Assembly: GCA_963966185.1 (NCBI GenBank)
Contig: CAWZYM010000329.1
Span: 186,001-250,000 of the forward strand
Length of the DNA stretch: 64,000 nt
Direction: 5' to 3'
Source: Rhabditoides inermis
Taxonomy: Eukaryota; Nematoda; Chromadorea; Rhabditida; Rhabditidae
The notes under the pieces were generated by a model. That model had not been told where the DNA came from and searched no databases. It was given only the letters and a program-made list of their open reading frames with translations. The position numbers were made by a program, and so were the translations under genes. Shown here in pieces: positions 21,790-35,030 of the stretch (within the stretch, counting starts at the first letter, position 1; every line of letters begins with the position of its first letter).

Positions 21790-24594
21790 CGTGGCGACTC
21801 GTAGCTGTTCGTGGCTGACGTTGCAACTCGTAGATGTTCGTGGATTGTGGTTTTCGCAGCTGTTCGTGGCGGCTCGTAGCTGTTCGTGGCGGACGTTACA
21901 ACTCGTAGATTTTCGTGGGTTGTGGTTTTCGTGGCTGATAGTGGTTCGTGTCGGCTCGTAGCTGTTCGTGGCTGACGTTACAACTCGTAGATGTTCGTGG
22001 ATTGTGGTTTTCGCGGCTGATAGATGTTCGTGGCGGCTCGTAGCTGTTCGTGGCTGACGTTGCAACTCGTAGATGTTCGTGGATTGTGGTTTTCACAGCT
22101 GATAGATGTTTGTGGCGGCTCGTAGCTGTTCGTGGCTGACGTTACAACTCGTAGATGTTCGTGGGATGTGGTTTTCGCAGCTGATAGATGTTTGTGGCGG
22201 CTCGTAGCTGTTCGTGGCTGACGTTACAACTCGTAGATGTTCGTGGGATGTGGTTTTCGCAGCTGATAGATGTTCGTGGCGGCTCGTAGCTGTTCGTGGC
22301 TGACGTTACAACTCGTGGATGTTCGTGGATTGTGTTTTTTGCGGCTGATAGATGTTCGTGGCGGCTCGTAGCTGTTTGTGGCTGAAGTTGAAACTCGTAG
22401 ATGTTCGTGGATTGTGACTCTCGTGGCTGACAGTTGTTCGTGGCGGCTCGTAGCTGTTCGTGGCTGACGTTGCAACTCGTAGATGCTCGTGGATTGTGGC
22501 TCTCGCGGCTGACAGTTGTTCATGGCGGCTCGTAGCTGTTCGTGGCTGACGTTGCAACTCGTAACTGTTCGTGGCTGACGTTGCAACTCGTAGATGTTCG
22601 TGGATTGTGGTTTTCGCAGCTGATAGATGTTCGTGGCGGCTCGTAGCTGTTCGTGGCTGACGTTGCAACTCGTAGATGTTCGTGGATTGTGGTTTTCGCA
22701 GCTGATAGATGTTCGTGGCGGATCGTAGCTGTTTGTGGCTGAAGTTGCAACTCGTAGATGTTCGTGGGTTGTGGTTTTCGTTGCTGATAGTGGTTCGTGG
22801 CGGCTCGTAGCTGTTCGTGGCTGACGTTACAACTCGTAGATGTTCGTGGATTGTGGTTTTCGCGGCTGATAGATGTTCGTGGCGGCTCGTAGCTGTTCGT
22901 GGCTGACGTTGCAACTCGTAGCTGTTCGTGGATTGTGGCTCTCGCGGCTGATAGTGGTTCGTGGCGGCTCGTAGCTGTTCGTGGCTGCCGTTACAACTTG
23001 TAGATGTTTGTGGATTGTGGTTCTCGCGGCTGATAGATGTTCGTGGCGGCTCGTAGCTGTTCGTGGCTGACGTTGCAACTCGTAGATGTTCGTGGATTGT
23101 GGTTTTCACAGCTGATAGATGTTCGTGGCGGCTCGTAGCTGTTCGTGGCTGACGTTACAACTCGTAGATGTTCGTGGATGTGGTTTTCGCAGCTGATAGA
23201 TGTTCGTAGCTGTTCGTAGCTGTTCGTGGCTGACTGTACAACTCGTAGATGTTCGTGGATTGTGGTTTTTGCGGCTGATAGATGTTCGTGGCGGCTCGTA
23301 GCTGTTTGTGGCTGAAGTTGAAACTCGTAGATGTTCGTGGATTGTGACTCTCGCGGCTGACAGTTGTTCGTGGCGGCTCGTAGCTGTTCGTGGCTCACGT
23401 TGCAACTCGTAGATGTTCGTGGATTGTGGCTCTCGCGGCTGACAGTTGTTCGTGGCGGCTCGTAGCTGTTTGTGGCTGAAGTTGAAACTCGTAGATGTTC
23501 GTGGATTGTGACTCTCGTGGCTGACAGTTGTTCGTGGCGCCTCATAGCTGTTCGTGGCTCACGTTGAAACTCGTAGATGTTCGTGGATTGTGACTCTCGC
23601 GGCTGACAGTTGTTCGTGGCGGCTCGTAGCTGTTCGTGGCTCACGTTGCAACTCGTAGATGTTCGTGGATTGTGGCTCTCGCGGCTGACAGTTGTTCGTG
23701 GCGGCTCGTAGCTGTTTGTGGCTGACGTTGCAACTCGTAGCTGTTCGTGGATTGTGGCTCTCGCGGCTGATAGTGGTTCGTGGCGGCTCGTAGCTGTTTG
23801 TGGCTGCCGTTACAACTCGTAGATGTTCGTGGATTGTGGTTTTCGCGGCTGATAGATGTTCGTGGCGGCTCGTAGCTGTTCGTGGCTGACGTTGCAACTC
23901 GTAGATGTTCGTGGATTGTGGTTTTCACAGCTGATAGATGTTCGTGGCGGCTCGTAGCTGTTCGTGGCTGACGTTACAACTCGTAGATGTTCGTGGGATG
24001 TGGTTTTCGCAGCTGATAGATGTTCGTAGCTGTTCGTAGCTGTTCGTGGCTGACGTTGCAACTCGTAGATGTTCGTGGATTGTGGCTCTCGCGGCTGACA
24101 GTTGTTCGTGGCGGCTCGTAGCTGTTCGTGGCTGACGTTGCAACTCTTAGATGTTCGTGGATTGTGACTCTCGCGGCTGACTTCTTCGTGGCGGCTCGTA
24201 GCTGTTCGTGGCTGACGTTGCAACTCGTAGATGTTCGTGGATTGTGGTTTTCGCAGCTCATAGAAGTTCGTGGCGGCTCGTAGCTGTTCGTGGCTGACGT
24301 TACAACTCGTAGATGTTTGTGGGATGTGGTTTTCGCAGCTGATAGATGTTCGTGGCGGCTCGTAGCTGTTCGTGGCTGACGTTACAACTCGTAGAAGTTC
24401 GTGGATTGTGGTTTTCGCGGAAGATAGATGTTCGTGGCGGCTCGTAGCGGTTTGTGGCTGAAGTTGAAACTCGTAGCTGTTCGTGGCTGACGTTACAACT
24501 CGTAGATGTTCGTGGATTGTGGTTTTCGCGGCTGATAGATGTTCGTGGCGGCTCGTAGCTGTTCGTGGCTGACGTTGCAACTCGTAGATGTTCG
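21755..24594 (+). repeat. A array, long type (2840 bp)
   Basis: Collinear with the 16364 array but shorter by about 245 bp, because the three-monomer block near 24167 is single and one base is missing at about 23176 (cgtggatgtgg). Confidence 0.95.
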
Positions 24595-25771
24595 AATGAG
24601 GTATAAATGAGGTATAAATGAAGTATACATGAAATATAAATGAAGTATAAAAGAAGTAAAAAATGAAGTATAAATAAAGTATAAAAGAAGTATAAATGAA
24701 GTATAAATGAAGTATAAATGAAGTATAAGTGAAGTATAAATGAAGTATAAATGAAGTATAAATGAAGTATAAAAGAAGTATAAATGAAATATAAATGAAG
24801 TATAAATGAAGTATAAATGAAGTATAAATGAAGTATAAATAAGGTATAAATGAGGTATAAATGAAGTAAAGGTGAAGTATAAAAGAAGTATAAATGAAGT
24901 ATAAATGAAGTATGAATGAGGTATAAATGAGGTATAAATGAAGTATACATGAAATATAAATGAAGTATAAAAGAAGTATAAATGAAGTATAAATAAAGTA
25001 TAAAAGAAGTATAAATGAAGTATAAATGAAGTATACAAGAAGTATAAATGAAGTATAAATGAAGTATAAGTGAAGTATAAAAGAAGTATAAAAGAAGTAC
25101 AAATGAAGTATAAATGAAGTATAAATGAAGTATAAATGAAGTATAAATGAAGTATAAATGAAGTATAAATGAAGTATAAATGAAGTATAAATGAGGATTA
25201 AATGAATTATGAATAAAGTATAAATGAAGTATAAATGAAGTATAAATGAAGTATAAATGAAGTATAAAAGAAGTATAAATGAAGTATAAATGAAGTATAA
25301 AAGAAGTATAAATGAAGTATAAATGAAGTATAAATGAAGTATAAGTGAAAGATAAATGAAGTATAAATGAAGTATAATTGAAGTATAAATGAAGTATAAA
25401 TGAAGTATAAGTGAAATATAAACGAAGTATAAATGAAGTATAAATGAAGTATAAATGAAGTATAAATGAAGTATAAGTGAAGTATAAAAGAAGTATAATT
25501 GAAGTATAAATGAAGTATAAATGAAGTATAAATGAAGTATAAATGAAATATAAATGAAGTTAAAATGAAGTATAAAAGAAGTATAAATGAACTATAAATG
25601 AAGTATAAATGAAGTAGAAATGAAGTATAAATGAAGTATAAATGAAGTATAAATGAGGTATAAATGAAGTATAGGTGAAGTATAAAAGAAGTATAAATGA
25701 AGTATAAATGAAGTATGAATGAGGTATAAATGAGGTATGAATGAAGTATACATGAAATATAAATGAAGTAT
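24595..25771 (+). repeat. B array, unit 6
   Basis: 11 bp units, marker tgaggattaaatg near 25193 followed by a private aattatgaataaag. Confidence 0.95.
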
Positions 25772-25782
25772 AAAAGTATAAA

Positions 25783-26260
25783 ATACTTCAATTATACTTC
25801 ATTTATACTTCATTTATCTTTCACTTATACTTCATTTATCTTTCACTTATACTTCATTTATACTTCATTTATACTTCATTTATACTCCTTTTATACTTCT
25901 TTTATATTTCATTTATACTTCATTTATACTTTATTTATACTTCACTTATACTTCATTTATACTTCATTTATACTTCAATTATACTTCATTTATACTTCAT
26001 TTATACTTCAATTATACTTCATTTATCTTTCAATTATACTTCATTTATACTTCATTTATACTTCATTTATACTTCTTTTATACTTCTTTTATACTTCTTT
26101 TATACTTCTTTTATACTTCATTTATACTTCATTTATACTTCATTTATACTTCATTTATACTTCATTTATACTTTATTTATACTTCACTTATACTTCATTT
26201 ATACTTCATTTATACTTCAATTATACTTCTTTTATACTTCACTTATGATTCATTTATACT
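25783..26260 (-). repeat. C array, unit 6 (478 bp)
   Basis: Inverted 11 bp units; private cttatgattcat near 26243. Confidence 0.95.
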
Positions 26261-26339
26261 GCATTAGGATCGGCGCAAAGCGCCGATCGTTTGGGTCCTA
26301 TCCAGCGGCGCGCAGAAACGCTAGGCCCGGAGGGCCGCC
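26261..26339 (-). ncRNA. HDV-like ribozyme remnant (candidate), D copy 6
   Basis: As copy 4; minus-strand 5-prime G at 26339. Confidence 0.4.
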
Positions 26340-26541
26340 AAAATCGCTTGTAAATCATTTAAATAATAATTGTTTCAGAGTTATATCAAGATCTTGTTTC
26401 TAAATCGTCCGTTGAACAACTATAAACAAAAATAAATTATGAAACAATAGTTTAATACCCAAAAATATGTTCGCTGGTTAGGTCTGCACGTCTGTGAGGT
26501 ATGCTGCTGGTCGCTGATTCGCTGAAAGGCCCGCTCACTAG

Positions 26542-26563
26542 CCCCGCCCCCCGCGCTTATTGG
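26542..26563 (+). promoter_or_regulatory. GC-box plus inverted CCAAT cluster, D copy 6
   Basis: Unchanged from copy 1. Confidence 0.35.
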
Positions 26564-26862
26564 TTCGTGATGCGGAATGTGTGCGGGAGAGCGCGATAAT
26601 GCGATAATGTGCTCACTGTTTGTGATTTGCGTCGTCGTTCACGCGCGTTGTTTTGTTGATGTTATTTTTGTTGTTTAAAATACAATTAAAAAAAGAAGAA
26701 AATTTCTTCGAAATTCAACAAAAGGACATTCATTCTCTTCTGAAAAGTACAAGCGTAAAGTAGCTCTGTTTGGGTTCATCTCAATTTAACAAAAGCACAT
26801 GCATAAAACTATTATTTCTACACTAAGCAATAAACACAAACCTGCTCTCTCAAAACGATCAC

Positions 26863-26935
26863 AACCACTATCAGCAACGAAAACCACAACCCACGAAATG
26901 TTCGTGGGTTGTGGTTTTCGTTGCTGATAGTGGTT
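26863..26935. repeat. D/A junction hairpin, perfect 35 bp arms
   Basis: Arms at 26863-26897 and 26901-26935 with loop atg. Confidence 0.95.
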
Positions 26936-29900
26936 CGTGGCGACTCGTAGCTGTTTGTGGCTGACGTTGCAACTCGTAGATGTTCGTGGATTGTGGTTTT
27001 CGCAGCTGTTCGTGGCGGCTCGTAGCTGTTCGTGGCGGACGTTACAACTCGTAGATTTTCGTGGGTTGTGGTTTTCGTGGCTGATAGTGGTTCGTGTCGG
27101 CTCGTAGCTGTTCGTGGCTGACGTTGCAACTCGTAGATGTTCGTGGATTGTGGTTTTCACAGCTGATAGATGTTTGTGGCGGCTCGTAGCTGTTCGTGGC
27201 TGACGTTACAACTCGTAGATGTTCGTGGGATGTGGTTTTCGCAGCTGCTAGATGTTTGTGGCGGCTCGTAGCTGTTCGTGGCTGACGTTACAACTCGTAG
27301 ATGTTCGTGGGATGTGGTTTTCGCAGCTGATAGATGTTCGTGGCGGCTCGTAGCTGTTTGTGGCTGACGTTACAACTCGTAGATGTTCGTGGGATGTGGT
27401 TTTCGCAGCTGATAGATGTTTGTGGCGGCTCGTAGCTGTTCGTGGCTGACGTTACAACTCGTAGATGTTCGTGGGATGTGGTTTTCGCAGCTGATAGATG
27501 TTCGTGGCGGCTCGTAGCTGTTCGTGGCTGACGTTACAACTCGTGGATGTTCGTGGATTGTGTTTTTTGCGGCTGATAGATGTTCGTGGCGGCTCGTAGC
27601 TGTTTGTGGCTGAAGTTGAAACTCGTAGATGTTCGTGGATTGTGACTCTCGTGGCTGACAGTTGTTTCGTGGCGGCTCGTAGCTGTTCGTGGCTGACGTT
27701 GCAACTCGTAGATGCTCGTGGATTGTGGCTCTCGCGGCTGACAGTTGTTCATGGCGGCTCGTAGCTGTTCGTGGCTGACGTTGCAACTCGTAGCTGTTCG
27801 TGGCTGACGTTGCAACTCGTAGATGTTCGTGGATTGTGGTTTTCGCAGCTGATAGATGTTTGTGGCGGCTCGTAGCTGTTCGTGGCTGACGTTGCAACTC
27901 GTAGATGTTCGTGGATTGTGGTTTTCGCAGCTGATAGATGTTCGTGGCGGATCGTAGCTGTTTGTGGCTGAAGTTGCAACTCGTAGATGTTCGTGGGTTG
28001 TGGTTTTCGTTGCTGATAGTGGTTCGTGGCGGCTCGTAGCTGTTCGTGGCTGACGTTACAACTCGTAGATGTTCGTGGATTGTGGTTTTCGCGGCTGATA
28101 GATGTTCGTGGCGGCTCGTAGCTGTTCGTGGCTGACGTTGCAACTCGTAGATGTTCGTGGATTGTGGTTTTCGCGGCTGATAGATGTTCGTGGCGGCTCG
28201 TAGCTGTTCGTGGCTGACGTTGCAACTCGTAGATGTTCGTGGATTGTGGTTTTCACAGCTGATAGATGTTCGTGGCGGCTCGTAGCTGTTCGTGGCTGAC
28301 GTTACAACTCGTAGATGTTCGTGGGATGTGGTTTTCGCAGCTGATAGATGTTCGTAGCTGTTCGTAGCTGTTCGTGGCTGACTGTACAACTCGTAGATGT
28401 TCGTGGATTGTGGTTTTTGCGGCTGATAGATGTTCGTGGCGGCTCGTAGCTGTTTGTGGCTGAAGTTGAAACTCGTAGATGTTCGTGGATTGTGACTCTC
28501 GCGGCTGACAGTTGTTTGTGGCGGCTCGTAGCTGTTCGTGGCTCACGTTGCAACTCGTAGATGTTCGTGGATTGTGGCTCTCGCGGCTGACAGTTGTTCG
28601 TGGCGGCTCGTAGCTGTTTGTGGCTGAAGTTGAAACTCGTAGATGTTCGTGGATTGTGACTCTCGTGGCTGACAGTTGTTCGTGGCGCCTCATAGCTGTT
28701 CGTGGCTCACGTTGCAACTCGTAGATGTTCGTGGATTGTGGCTCTCGCGGCTGACAGTTGTTCGTGGCGGCTCGTAGCTGTTCGTGGCTGACGTTGCAAC
28801 TCGTAGATGTTCGTGGATTGTGGCTCTCGCGGCTGACAGTTGTTCGTGGCGGCTCGTAGCTGTTCGTGGCTGACGTTGCAACTCGTAGCTGTTCGTGGCT
28901 GACGTTGCAACTCGTAGATGTTCGTGGATTGTGGTTTTCGCAGCTGATAGATGTTCGTGGCGGCTCGTAGCTGTTCGTGGCTGACGTTGCAACTCGTAGA
29001 TGTTCGTGGATTGTGGTTTTCGCAGCTGATAGATGTTCGTGGCGGATCGTAGCTGTTTGTGGCTGAAGTTGCAACTCGTAGATGTTCGTGGGTTGTGGTT
29101 TTCGTTGCTGATAGTGGTTCGTGGCGGCTCGTAGCTGTTCGTGGCTGACGTTACAACTCGTAGATGTTCGTGGATTGTGGTTTTCGCGGCTGATAGATGT
29201 TCGTGGCGGCTCGTAGCTGTTCGTGGCTGACGTTGCAACTCGTAGATGTTCGTGGATTGTGGCTCTCGCGGCTGACAGTTGTTCGTGGCGGCTCGTAGCT
29301 GTTCGTGGCTGACGTTGCAACTCGTAGATGCTCGTGGATTGTGGCTCTCGCGGCTGACTTCTTCGTGGCGGCTCGTAGCTGTTCGTGGCTGACGTTACAA
29401 CTCGTAGATGTTCGTGGATTGTGGTTTTCGCAGCTCATAGAAGTTCGTGGCGGCTCGTAGCTGTTCGTGGCTGACGTTACAACTCGTAGATGTTTGTGGG
29501 ATGTGGTTTTCGCAGCTGATAGATGTTCGTGGCGGCTCGTAGCTGTTCGTGGCTGACGTTACAACTCGTAGAAGTTCGTGGATTGTGGTTTTCGCGGAAG
29601 ATAGATGTTTGTGGCGGCTCGTAGCTGTTTGTGGCTGAAGTTGAAACTCGTAGCTGTTCGTGGCTGACGTTACAACTCGTAGATGTTCGTGGATTGTGGT
29701 TTTCGCGGCTGATAGATGTTCGTGGCGGCTCGTAGCTGTTCGTGGCTGACGTTGCAACTCGTAGATGTTCGTGGATTGTGGCTCTTGCGGCTGCCAGTTG
29801 TTCGTGGCGGCTCGTAGCTGTTCGTGGCTGACGTTGCAACTCGTAGATGCTCGTGGATTGTGGCTCTCGCGGCTGACTTCTTCGTGGCGGCTCGTAGCTG

Positions 29901-30689
29901 TTCGTGGCTGACGTTGCAACTCGTAGATGTTCGTGGATTGTGGTTTTCGTGGCTGATAGATGTTCGTGGCGGCTCGTAGCTGTTCGTGGCTGACGTTACA
30001 ACTCGTAGATGTTCGTGGATTGTGACTCTTGCGGCTGCCAGTTGTTCGTGGCGGCTCGTAGCTGTTCGTGGCTGACGTTGCAACTCGTAGATGCTCGTGG
30101 ATTGTGGCTCTCGCGGCTGACTTCTTCGTGGCGGCTCGTAGCTGTTCGTGGCTGACGTTACAACTAGTAGATGTTCGTGGATTGTGGTTTTCGTGGCTGA
30201 TAGATGTTCGTGGCGGCTCGTAGCTGTTCGTGGCTGACGTTACAACTCGTAGATGTTCGTGGATTGTGACTCTCGCGGCTGACAGTTGTTCGTGGCGTCT
30301 CGTAGCTGTTCGTGGCTGACGTTCAACTCGTAGATGTTCGTGGATTGTGGTATTCGCAGCTGATAGATGTTCGTGGCGGCTCGTAGCTGTTCGTGGCTGA
30401 CGTTGCAACTCGTAGATTTTCGTGGATTGTGATTTTCACAGCTGATAGATGTTTGTGGCGGCTCGTAGCTGTTCGTGGCTGACGTTACAACTCGTAGATG
30501 TTCGTGGGATGTGGTTTTCGTGGCTGATAGTGGTTCGTGGCGGCTCGTAGCTGTTCGTGGCTGACGTTACAACTCGTAGATGTTCGTGGATTGTGGTTTT
30601 CGCGGCTGATAGATGTTCGTGGCGGCTCGTAGCTGTTCGTGGCTGACGTTGCAACTCGTAGATGTTCGTGGATTGTGGTTTTCACAGCT

Positions 30690-33600
30690 GATAGATGTTT
30701 GTGGCGGCTCGTAGCTGTTCGTGGCTGACGTTACAACTCGTAGATGTTCGTGGGATGTGGTTTTCGCAGCTGATAGATGTTCGTGGCGGCACGTAGTTGT
30801 TCGTGGCTGACGTTACAACTCGTGGATGTTCGTGGATTGTGTTTTTTGCGGCTGATAGATGTTCGTGGCGGCTCGTAGCTGTTTGTGGCTGAAGTTGAAA
30901 CTCGTAGATGTTCGTGGATTGTGACTCTTGTGGCTGACAGTTGTTCGTGGCGGCTCGTAGCTGTTCGTGGCTGACGTTGCAACTCGTAGATGCTCGTGGA
31001 TTGTGGCTCTCGCGGCTGACAGTTGTTCATGGCGGCTCGTAGCTGTTCGTGGCTGACGTTGCAACTCGTAGATGTTCGTGGATTGTGGTTTTCGCAGCTG
31101 ATAGATGTTCGTGGCGGCTCGTAGCTGTTCGTGGCTGACGTTGCAACTCGTAGATGTTCGTGGATTGTGGTTTTCGCAACTGGTAGATGTTCGTGGCGGA
31201 TCGTAGCTGTTTGTGGCTGAAGTTGCAACTCGTAGATGTTCGTGGGTTGTGGTTTTCGTTGCTGATAGTGGTTCGTGGCGGCTCGTAGCTGTTCGTGGCT
31301 GACGTTACAACTCGTAGATGTTCGTGGATTGTGGGTTTCGCGGCTGATAGATGTTCGTGGCGGCTCGTAGCTGTTCGTGGCTGACGTTGCAACTCGTAGC
31401 TGTTCGTGGATTGTGGCTCTCGCGGCTGATAGTGGTTCGTGGCGGCTCGTAGCTGTTCGTGGCTGCCGTTACAACTCGTAGATGTTCGTGGATTGTGGTT
31501 TTCGCGGCTGATAGTTGTTTGTGGCGGCTCGTAGCTGTTCGTGGCTGACGTTGCAACTCGTAGATGTTCGTGGATTGTGGTTTTCGCAGCTGATAGATGT
31601 TCGTGGCGGATCGTAGCTGTTTGTGGCTGAAGTTGCAACTCGTAGATGTTCGTGGATTGCGGTTTTCGTTGCTGATAGTGGTTCGTGGCGGCTCGTAGCT
31701 GTTCGTGGCAGACGTTACAACTCGTAGATTTTCGTGGGTTGTGGTTTTCGTGGCTGATAGTGGTTCGTGGCGGCTCGTAGCTGTTCGTGGCTGACGTTAC
31801 AACTCGTAGATGTTCGTGGATTGTGGTTTTCGCGGCTGTTAGATGTTCGTGGCGGCTCGTAGCTGATCGTGGCTGACGTTGCAACTCGTAGATGTTCGTG
31901 GATTGTGGTTTTCACAGCTGATAGATGTTTGTGGCGGCTCGTAGCTGTTCGTGGCTGACGTTACAACTCGTAGATGTTCGTGGGATGTGGTTTTCGCAGC
32001 TGATAGATGTTCGTGGCGGCTCGTAGCTGTTCGTGGCTGACGTTACAACTCGTGGATGTTCGTGGATTGTGTTTTTTGCGGCTGATAGATGTTCGTGGCG
32101 GCTCGTAGCTGTTTGTGGCTGAAGTTGAAACTCGTAGATGTTCGTGGATTGTGACTCTCGTGGCTGACAGTTGTTCGTGGCGGCTCGTAGCTGTTCGTGG
32201 CTGATGTTGCAACTCGTAAATGCTCGTGGATTGTGGCTCTCGCGGCTGACAGTTGTTCATGGCGGCTCGTAGCTGTTCGTGGCTGACGTTGCAACTCGTA
32301 GCTGTTCGTGGCTGACGTTGCAACTCGTAGATGTTCGTGGATTGTGGTTTTCGCAGCTGATAGATGTTCGTGGCGGCTCGTAGCTGTTCGTGGCTGACGT
32401 TGCAACTCGTAGATGTTCGTGGATTGTGGTTTTCGCAGCTGATAGATGTTCGTGGCGGATCGTAGCTGTTTGTGGCTGAAGTTGCAACTCGTAGATGTTC
32501 GTGGGTTGTGGTTTTCGTTGCTGATAGTGGTTCGTGGCGGCTTGTAGCTGTTCGTGGCTGACGTTACAACTCGTAGATGTTCGTGGATTGTGGTTTTCGC
32601 GGCTGATAGATGTTCGTGGCGGCTCGTAGCTGTTCGTGGCTGACGTTGCAACTCGTAGCTGTTCGTGGATTGTGGCTCTCGCGGCTGATAGTGGTTCGTG
32701 GCGGCTCGTAGCTGTTCGTGGCTGACGTTACAACTCGTAGATGTTCGTGGGATGTGGTTTTCGCAGCTGATAGATGTTCGTGGCGGCACGTAGTTGTTCG
32801 TGGCTGACGTTACAACTCGTGGATGTTCGTGGATTGTGTTTTTTGCGGCTGATAGATGTTCGTGGCGGCTCGTAGCTGTTTGTGGCTGAAGTTGAAACTC
32901 GTAGATGTTCGTGGATTGTGACTCTTGTGGCTGACAGTTGTTCGTGGCGGCTCGTAGCTGTTTGTGGCTGAAGTTGAAACTCGTAGATGTTCGTGGATTG
33001 TGACTCTCGTGGCTGACAGTTGTTCAGATAGATGTTTGTGGCGGCTCGTAGCTGTTCGTGGCTGACGTTACAACTCGTAGATGTTCGTGGGATGTGGTTT
33101 TCGCAGCTGATAGATGTTCGTGGCGGCACGTAGTTGTTCGTGGCTGACGTTACAACTCGTGGATGTTCGTGGATTGTGTTTTTTGCGGCTGATAGATGTT
33201 CGTGGCGGCTCGTAGCTGTTTGTGGCTGAAGTTGAAACTCGTAGATGTTCGTGGATTGTGACTCTTGTGGCTGACAGTTGTTCGTGGCGGCTCGTAGCTG
33301 TTCGTGGCTGACGTTGCAACTCGTAGATGCTCGTGGATTGTGGCTCTCGCGGCTGACAGTTGTTCATGGCGGCTCGTAGCTGTTCGTGGCTGACGTTGCA
33401 ACTCGTAGATGTTCGTGGATTGTGGTTTTCGCAGCTGATAGATGTTCGTGGCGGCTCGTAGCTGTTCGTGGCTGACGTTGCAACTCGTAGATGTTCGTGG
33501 ATTGTGGTTTTCGCAACTGGTAGATGTTCGTGGCGGATCGTAGCTGTTTGTGGCTGAAGTTGCAACTCGTAGATGTTCGTGGGTTGTGGTTTTCGTTGCT

Positions 33601-35030
33601 GATAGTGGTTCGTGGCGGCTCGTAGCTGTTCGTGGCTGACGTTACAACTCGTAGATGTTCGTGGATTGTGGGTTTCGCGGCTGATAGATGTTCGTGGCGG
33701 CTCGTAGCTGTTCGTGGCTGACGTTGCAACTCGTAGCTGTTCGTGGATTGTGGCTCTCGCGGCTGATAGTGGTTCGTGGCGGCTCGTAGCTGTTCGTGGC
33801 TGCCGTTACAACTCGTAGATGTTCGTGGATTGTGGTTTTCGCGGCTGATAGATGTTTGTGGCGGCTCGTAGCTGTTCGTGGCTGACGTTGCAACTCGTAG
33901 ATGTTCGTGGATTGTGGTTTTCGCAGCTGATAGATGTTCGTGGCGGATCGTAGCTGTTTGTGGCTGAAGTTGCAACTCGTAGATGTTCGTGGATTGCGGT
34001 TTTCGTTGCTGATAGTGGTTCGTGGCGGCTCGTAGCTGTTCGTGGCAGACGTTACAACTCGTAGATTTTCGTGGGTTGTGGTTTTCGTGGCTGACAGTGG
34101 TTCGTGGCGGCTCGTAGCTGTTCGTGGCTGACGTTACAACTCGTAGATGTTCGTGGATTGTGGTTTTCGCGGCTGTTAGATGTTCGTGGCGGCTCGTAGC
34201 TGTTCGTGGCTGACGTTGCAACTCGTAGATGTTCGTGGATTGTGGTTTTCACAGCTGATAGATGTTTGTGGCGGCTCGTAGCTGTTCGTGGCTGACGTTA
34301 CAACTCGTAGATGTTCGTGGGATGTGGTTTTCGCAGCTGATAGATGTTCGTGGCGGCTCGTAGCTGTTCGTGGCTGACGTTACAACTCGTGGATGTTCGT
34401 GGATTGTGTTTTTTGCGGCTGATAGATGTTCGTGGCGGCTCGTAGCTGTTTGTGGCTGAAGTTGAAACTCGTAGATGTTCGTGGATTGTGACTCTCGTGG
34501 CTGACAGTTGTTCGTGGCGGCTCGTAGCTGTTCGTGGCTGACGTTGCAACTCGTAAATGCTCGTGGATTGTGGCTCTCGCGGCTGACAGTTGTTCATGGC
34601 GGCTCGTAGCTGTTCGTGGCTGACGTTGCAACTCGTAGCTGTTCGTGGCTGACGTTGCAACTCGTAGATGTTCGTGGATTGTGGTTTTCGCAGCTGATAG
34701 ATGTTCGTGGCGGCTCGTAGCTGTTCGTGGCTGACGTTGCAACTCGTAGATGTTCGTGGATTGTGGTTTTCGCAGCTGATAGATGTTCGTGGCGGATCGT
34801 AGCTGTTTGTGGCTGAAGTTGCAACTCGTAGATGTTCGTGGGTTGTGGTTTTCGTTGCTGATAGTGGTTCGTGGCGGCTCGTAGCTGTTCGTGGCTGACG
34901 TTACAACTCGTAGATGTTCGTGGATTGTGGTTTTCGCGGCTGATAGATGTTCGTGGCGGCTCGTAGCTGTTCGTGGCTGACGTTGCAACTCGTAGCTGTT
35001 CGTGGATTGTGGCTCTCGCGGCTGATAGTG
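30690..35030 (+). repeat. 2337 bp segmental tandem duplication within the A array
   Basis: Variant patterns at 30731-32790 recur at 33068-35030 with a constant offset of 2337 bp, for example the gcacgtagttgttcg variant at 30789 and 33126. The copies meet at an irregular junction near 33025, where cagttgttc runs into agatagatg and a monomer is cut. Confidence 0.85.

Larger units (their letters stand above)
26261..26900 (+). repeat. D block, copy 6 (640 bp)
   Basis: Groups with copies 4 and 5 (cagaaacgctagg, caatttaac) but has aactattatttc. Confidence 0.88.

Noticed and set aside
27370..30408. Long minus-strand reading frames over A arrays (up to several hundred codons, NIYEL-ending repeats)
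   Set aside because: The monomer lacks stop triplets in all three minus frames and its length is not a multiple of three. Overlapping frames are equally open, ends coincide with one recurrent point variant, and no start context or domain is visible.
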